Below, piece after piece: positions 59,591 through 64,000 of a stretch of DNA of 64,000 nt. The notes beneath the pieces are model-generated. The model saw nothing but the letters and a program-made list of their open reading frames with translations. It was not told the origin of the DNA and made no database searches. Origin of the DNA: Arthrobacter sp. MYb229 (GTDB taxonomy: Bacteria; Actinomycetota; Actinomycetes; Actinomycetales; Micrococcaceae); the NCBI RefSeq assembly GCF_002975405.1, contig NZ_PCPS01000001.1, positions 496,001 to 560,000 on the forward strand. The letters run 5' to 3'. A program made the position numbers and the translations under genes. Positions within the stretch are counted from its first letter, which is position 1. Each line of letters opens with the position of its first letter.

Positions 59591-62500
59591 TTGAACTCGT
59601 CGGAATCCAGCATGTCAGAATCATTTATGGATGCGACACTCACCTCGCAGTTGGTGAGCGAGTACTATGGCCAAATCGCTAGAGAAGATGTCGCGGCGTT
59701 TACGCCCGACGAGCTCGAGGCGCGAGTAGCCGCACACTTGGAAATCGGATATGGCCGCGACGTTGATACGGCCAATGTATCTATTACCCGCAACAATGGT
59801 GTTTCGGTGGTACATATCGTCACCGACGATATGCCGTTCTTGGTTGATTCGGTCACCGCGGAACTGGTCCGGCTTTCAGCCCCAATTCAGCTCGTCGTGC
59901 ACCCGACTTTCGTGGTCTCCCGCGATCGAGACACCGGACTGATCAAAAAGCTGTCGCACACGGGGTTGCAGCACGTTGCCAGTGGCGATACGGCTGCCTT
60001 GTCGGATCTCAGCACGCTGACCTCGCTCGACACCCATACCAAGGTTGAATCCTGGATTTCGGTAGAAGTCGCACGCGACCTCTCCGACGATGAAGCAGTG
60101 ACGATCGTTGAAAATTTGCTGAAGGTCCTTGCCGACGTGCGGGTTGCCGTGCAGGACTGGCCCGCAATGCTGGATCGTGCAAAGAGCATTGCCCAGACGC
60201 TGCCGCAGACCGCCAATGCAGGCGAGATTGCCGATCTCGACCAAGCGGTAGAGCTGCTGAACTGGATGTCGGACGGTCGTTTCACCTTCTTGGGCTACCG
60301 CGACTACTATCTGACCACGGAGCACGGGGAAGACGTACTCGTTGCCCGTGAAGGAAGCGGTCTAGGGCTCATGCGATCCCTGGAGGACCAGGGCCCACAG
60401 CACCTGACCAAGCGTGGCCGCGCGACGGCCCGCGACAAGCGCGCATTGATCATCACCAAAGCGAACTCGCGTTCCACCGTGCACCGCGGAGTCTACCTGG
60501 ACTATGTGGGGGTTAAGAGCTTCGATGCCAGCGGCGAAGTCAATGGTGAGCGTCGCTTCATTGGGTTGTTTGCTACCAAGGTGTACACCTCGAGTGTGAA
60601 AACCGTACCGGTGGTGCGTGAAAAAATCGAAGCGGTCCTGAAAAGTACCGGATTCGCCCGAGACTCGCACTCCGGCAAGGACATCGTCACGATCCTAGAG
60701 TCCTACCCGCGCGATGAAATGTTCCAGATCTCGGTAGACGACCTGACCGAAATTGCATTAGGCATTCTGCGTCTGCAAGAGCGTCGCCGCACCTCGGTCT
60801 TCCTGCGCACTGACTCCTACGGGCGCTTTGTGACCGCAATGGTGTATCTGCCACGCGACAGGTTCTCCACCGATGTGCGACAGCGTATCGAAAAAGAGCT
60901 GGATTCCAGCTTCAATCCGGTGTCCACCGAATATGAAGCGCAGCTCGGAGCCGGCGCCTTGGTCCGGCTGTTCTATCGACTTCGCCTTCAGCACCATGGG
61001 TTGACCCCGGTGGTGGATCGCAAGGCGTTGGAGAATCGAATCGCCAAGGCAGTTCGCTCCTGGAACGACGCGATTACCGACACCGCACGGAATAGTCTCG
61101 AACCGGGCGAAGCCAACCACCTGGCCAATTCGTGGGCCGGCGCATTCCCTGCAGCGTACAAGGTGCAATTTGAGATTGAAGATGCACTGGCCGACATTGA
61201 TCTGCTGGAGGAGCTTGATGCTCCGGATCAGCAAGGACCAGTCGTTTCCTTCTACGATGCTGCCAATGACGAAGATTCCGCTGTCACCAAGCGAATGAAA
61301 ATCTTTGTAGACCGGCCGTTGCTGCTTTCAGGGATCCTGCCCGTACTGCAGGATTTGGGCCTTGATGTGGTTGATGAGCGCCCGTATGAGCTGAACCCCG
61401 AAGGTATCGGCGAGCGGTACATCTATGACATGGGGCTGAAGGTTGATCCAGAAATCGACTTCGCCACCATCGAAACCAAACTTGCCGACGCCTACTCTGC
61501 CGTGGTTCGCAACGCCGCCGAATCGGACAAGCTCAATGCGCTGGTGCTGCGTGAAGGGTTAACCTGGCAGGAAGTCGCCATGCTTCGTGCCTACGCGCAC
61601 TACCTTTTGCAGCTTGGCATTTCGAATTCCACCGGATTCATCGCATCGACCCTGGTCAACAATGCGGCAGTGACACACGGTATCGTCGATTTGTTCCATG
61701 CCACCTTCGATCCTTCGCTCTCTGCTGCGGCTTCAACTTCGGCACGGGATCAGGCTCTGGCTCAGATCGACGAAGCACTTGAAAATGTGCCTACCTTAGA
61801 CGCGGACACGCTGCTTCGCCGTTTCGTAAAGGTCATAGAGGCAACCAAGCGGACGAACTACTACACCGAACGTCTCGCGCTGGCCTTCAAGCTCGCACCC
61901 GAAGAGATTGACTTTGCCCCATTCCCACGGCCAAGGCATGAAATGTGGGTCTACTCGCCACGTGTCGAGGGTGTGCATTTCCGGTTTGGTGCGGTTGCCC
62001 GCGGTGGCCTGCGCTGGTCCGATCGTCGAGAGGACTTCCGCACCGAAGTGCTGGGTCTGGTCAAGGCGCAGATGGTCAAGAACTCGGTGATTGTGCCTAC
62101 CGGAGCAAAGGGCGGTTTCTACGCCAAGCAGCTACCTAGTCCGGCAGTAGATCGGGCAGCTTGGATGGAAGAAGGCAAAGCCTCCTACCGCATCTTTATC
62201 CGGACCTTGCTGGATTTGACCGATAATCTGGTCACCGATGAAAATGGCGAGCACGTCGAGTCACCAGCTAATGTGGTGCGCCACGACGGGGATGACACCT
62301 ATCTGGTAGTGGCCGCGGACAAGGGCACAGCAAGCTTCTCAGACATCGCCAACTCGATTTCGCAGGAGAAGGGCCACTGGCTGGGTGACGCCTTCGCCTC
62401 GGGTGGCTCCGTAGGCTATGACCATAAGGGCATGGGCATTACCGCCCGTGGCGCATGGGAATCGGTCAAGCGCCATTTCTTCGAGCTTGGTCTGGATACT

Positions 62501-64000
62501 CAGCGTGAAGAGTTCACCGCTGTAGGCGTTGGCGACATGTCAGGCGACGTCTTTGGCAATGGACTACTGCGCACCCGTACCGTGAAGCTGGTCGCCGCAT
62601 TCGACCACCGCGACATTTTCCTAGATCCAAACCCGGCGCCGGAAGCCTCCTTTGTCGAGCGCCAGCGCCTATACGATCTTCCGCGCTCCAGCTGGGCAGA
62701 CTACAACAAGGAACTGATTTCCGAAGGCGGCGGAGTCTACTCCCGCAGCTTGAAGTCGGTCCCGATTGGCGTGCAGGTACGCGAAGTCCTGGGCTTGGAC
62801 CCCTCGGTCACTAAGCTGAGCCCAAACGAATTGCTCAAGGCGATTCTGTCGGCACCAGTTGACCTGCTCTACAACGGCGGCATCGGAACCTATGTGAAAT
62901 CCAGCGCCGAAACACACGCACAGGTGGGCGATCGCGCCAACGACGCGATCCGTGTTGATGGCGGCGCAATTCGCGTCAAGGTCATCGGCGAGGGCGGAAA
63001 CCTGGGCATGACGCAGCTTGGCCGCATCGAGGCAGCCCGCAATGGCGTTATCCTCAATACCGACGCCATCGATAACTCTGCCGGTGTAGATACGTCGGAC
63101 CGTGAAGTAAACATCAAGATCTTCGTAGACCGGCAGATCAAGGCGGGAAAGCTCACCGCTGAAGAACGCACCGATTTCTTGTTGTCGATGACGGACAATG
63201 TGGGCGACCTGGTGCTGCAGGCCAATTTTGATCAGAACGTGCTACTGCTGAACGAAAAGCATGCAGCCAAGGTCTGGGCTCCCGCCTACGAGCGACTGAT
63301 GCAGTGGCTGGAAAAAAACGCTGATCTGAATCGTGAGCTGGAGTTCCTGCCAAGTAGCGAGGAGCTGGAACAGCGCAAGAGCGCTGGTGAGATGATGACC
63401 GCGCCGGAGATTTCGGTGCTGGCCGCCTACGCCAAAATTCAGCTCGCGCATGCGCTGGCTGAATCCGATCTGGCGGATGATCCGTATTACGTAGCGACAT
63501 TACGCCGCTACTTCCCGCAGCAGCTAGTGGATCGCTTCGGCGATCAGCTGGAAACTCACCCGTTGCGCCGGGAGATCATTGCGACTGTTGTTGCCAATGA
63601 CATCATCAACATCGGTGGGGTCACCTATGTCTTCCGTGCCATGGAAGAAACCGGTGCAAACGAAGTCCAGATCGCCAAGATGTTCACCGCGTTGCGTGAA
63701 ATCTATGGTTTCGACCGGCAATTCGCTGCGATCAACCTCCAACCCGCTGGTACGGAGGTGGCGTACTGGGGAAGACAGCATCACGACATGCGTCGCTTGC
63801 TTGATCGTACGACGCGTTGGTTCATCAACCGCGTTGATCAGCAGCAGCCGGTCGAAGAAATCGTAGGCAACTATGAACCGATCGTCAGCGAGTTGCGCCA
63901 GAGCCTGCCGACGCTGTTGCGCGGGTCGGATCTCGAACGTTACAACGCATGGCAGCTTGATGCGATCAGCAATGGGATCGACGAGCATCGAGCAAGCATG
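59591..64000 (+). CDS. gdh: NAD-specific glutamate dehydrogenase, large (180-kDa class), 5' part
   Basis: The frame is open from 59591 to the window end: 1470 residues of a protein that normally has about 1600, so the C-terminus is missing. The N-terminal ~700 residues contain ACT-like regulatory modules (VVHIVTDDMPFLVDS; LRTDSYGRFVTAMVYLPRD). The catalytic core has FGAVARGGLRWSDR, the lysine Lys840 in PTGAKGGFYA, and the dinucleotide-binding VGVGDMSGDVFGNG. The enzyme interconverts glutamate and 2-oxoglutarate with NAD. TTG start with GGAGG seven bases upstream; the leader carries small hairpins (ATCCGC/GCGGAT and AGAAC/GTTCT). Confidence 0.92.
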   Translation, partial: MNSSESSMSESFMDATLTSQLVSEYYGQIAREDVAAFTPDELEARVAAHLEIGYGRDVDTANVSITRNNGVSVVHIVTDDMPFLVDSVTAELVRLSAPIQLVVHPTFVVSRDRDTGLIKKLSHTGLQHVASGDTAALSDLSTLTSLDTHTKVESWISVEVARDLSDDEAVTIVENLLKVLADVRVAVQDWPAMLDRAKSIAQTLPQTANAGEIADLDQAVELLNWMSDGRFTFLGYRDYYLTTEHGEDVLVAREGSGLGLMRSLEDQGPQHLTKRGRATARDKRALIITKANSRSTVHRGVYLDYVGVKSFDASGEVNGERRFIGLFATKVYTSSVKTVPVVREKIEAVLKSTGFARDSHSGKDIVTILESYPRDEMFQISVDDLTEIALGILRLQERRRTSVFLRTDSYGRFVTAMVYLPRDRFSTDVRQRIEKELDSSFNPVSTEYEAQLGAGALVRLFYRLRLQHHGLTPVVDRKALENRIAKAVRSWNDAITDTARNSLEPGEANHLANSWAGAFPAAYKVQFEIEDALADIDLLEELDAPDQQGPVVSFYDAANDEDSAVTKRMKIFVDRPLLLSGILPVLQDLGLDVVDERPYELNPEGIGERYIYDMGLKVDPEIDFATIETKLADAYSAVVRNAAESDKLNALVLREGLTWQEVAMLRAYAHYLLQLGISNSTGFIASTLVNNAAVTHGIVDLFHATFDPSLSAAASTSARDQALAQIDEALENVPTLDADTLLRRFVKVIEATKRTNYYTERLALAFKLAPEEIDFAPFPRPRHEMWVYSPRVEGVHFRFGAVARGGLRWSDRREDFRTEVLGLVKAQMVKNSVIVPTGAKGGFYAKQLPSPAVDRAAWMEEGKASYRIFIRTLLDLTDNLVTDENGEHVESPANVVRHDGDDTYLVVAADKGTASFSDIANSISQEKGHWLGDAFASGGSVGYDHKGMGITARGAWESVKRHFFELGLDTQREEFTAVGVGDMSGDVFGNGLLRTRTVKLVAAFDHRDIFLDPNPAPEASFVERQRLYDLPRSSWADYNKELISEGGGVYSRSLKSVPIGVQVREVLGLDPSVTKLSPNELLKAILSAPVDLLYNGGIGTYVKSSAETHAQVGDRANDAIRVDGGAIRVKVIGEGGNLGMTQLGRIEAARNGVILNTDAIDNSAGVDTSDREVNIKIFVDRQIKAGKLTAEERTDFLLSMTDNVGDLVLQANFDQNVLLLNEKHAAKVWAPAYERLMQWLEKNADLNRELEFLPSSEELEQRKSAGEMMTAPEISVLAAYAKIQLAHALAESDLADDPYYVATLRRYFPQQLVDRFGDQLETHPLRREIIATVVANDIINIGGVTYVFRAMEETGANEVQIAKMFTALREIYGFDRQFAAINLQPAGTEVAYWGRQHHDMRRLLDRTTRWFINRVDQQQPVEEIVGNYEPIVSELRQSLPTLLRGSDLERYNAWQLDAISNGIDEHRASM

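Overview
The window looks like one contiguous stretch of core chromosome from a high-GC Gram-positive, most likely a member of the Micrococcaceae (Arthrobacter/Glutamicibacter type). This is inferred from actinobacterial marker genes (AdnAB helicase-nuclease, UvrD2, MtrA-MtrB-LpqB, a UPF0182 membrane protein, the 180-kDa class of NAD-glutamate dehydrogenase), from frequent GTG/TTG starts and from many starts that look leaderless. No phage, plasmid, CRISPR array or complete insertion sequence was seen. Gene order in several blocks matches what I recall of mycobacterial chromosomes.

Layout. 1-3.1 kb: the 3' end of an amidohydrolase, then a methionine ABC importer (metN-metI-metQ, minus strand). 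3.3-16.2 kb: a DNA-maintenance region with a DnaQ-like exonuclease, an alkyltransferase-like protein overlapping adnA, then adnB, a degenerate phosphotransferase-like protein on the other strand, nudC overlapping uvrD2, and a YgjP-type metallopeptidase. 16.3-22.2 kb: a zinc-protease-like protein, a PDZ/Lon-like protease and a UPF0182 membrane protein. 22.2-23.9 kb: three identical initiator tRNA genes in an otherwise gene-free region. 23.9-33.6 kb: pspA with a TPM-domain membrane protein, an HtrA protease, a PIG-L deacetylase, an RskA-like protein, trmL, a J-domain protein, a lipid kinase and a RibD-type reductase. 33.6-37.8 kb: a FolP2-type pterin-binding protein, an unknown protein, and cysteine desulfurase overlapping mnmA (tRNA thiolation). 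38.5-44.0 kb: an oligopeptide-type ABC importer with a fused double ATPase. 44.1-45.5 kb: chorismate mutase overlapping a MetE-like protein without visible zinc ligands.

45.7-57.5 kb: mtrA-mtrB-lpqB-comF-hpf, an AlkX-type DNA glycosylase and secA, followed by two convergent cell-envelope-type genes and an unknown gene. 57.6-64 kb: an SAF-domain protein with a CpaE/ParA-like ATPase, then a large NAD-glutamate dehydrogenase that runs off the window.

Most of the window is ordinary housekeeping DNA and I did not find a convincing, wholly new multi-gene system. The points most worth a second look are: an apparent AUU start codon for the AlkX-type glycosylase; a recurring leaderless promoter layout (TANNNT six or seven bases before the start codon) at eight genes; the initiator tRNA triplication; a FolP2-type/RibD-type pair; and several paralogues that have lost catalytic residues (phosphotransferase-like, MetE-like, FolP-like, and a CpaE-like ATPase with an altered P-loop).
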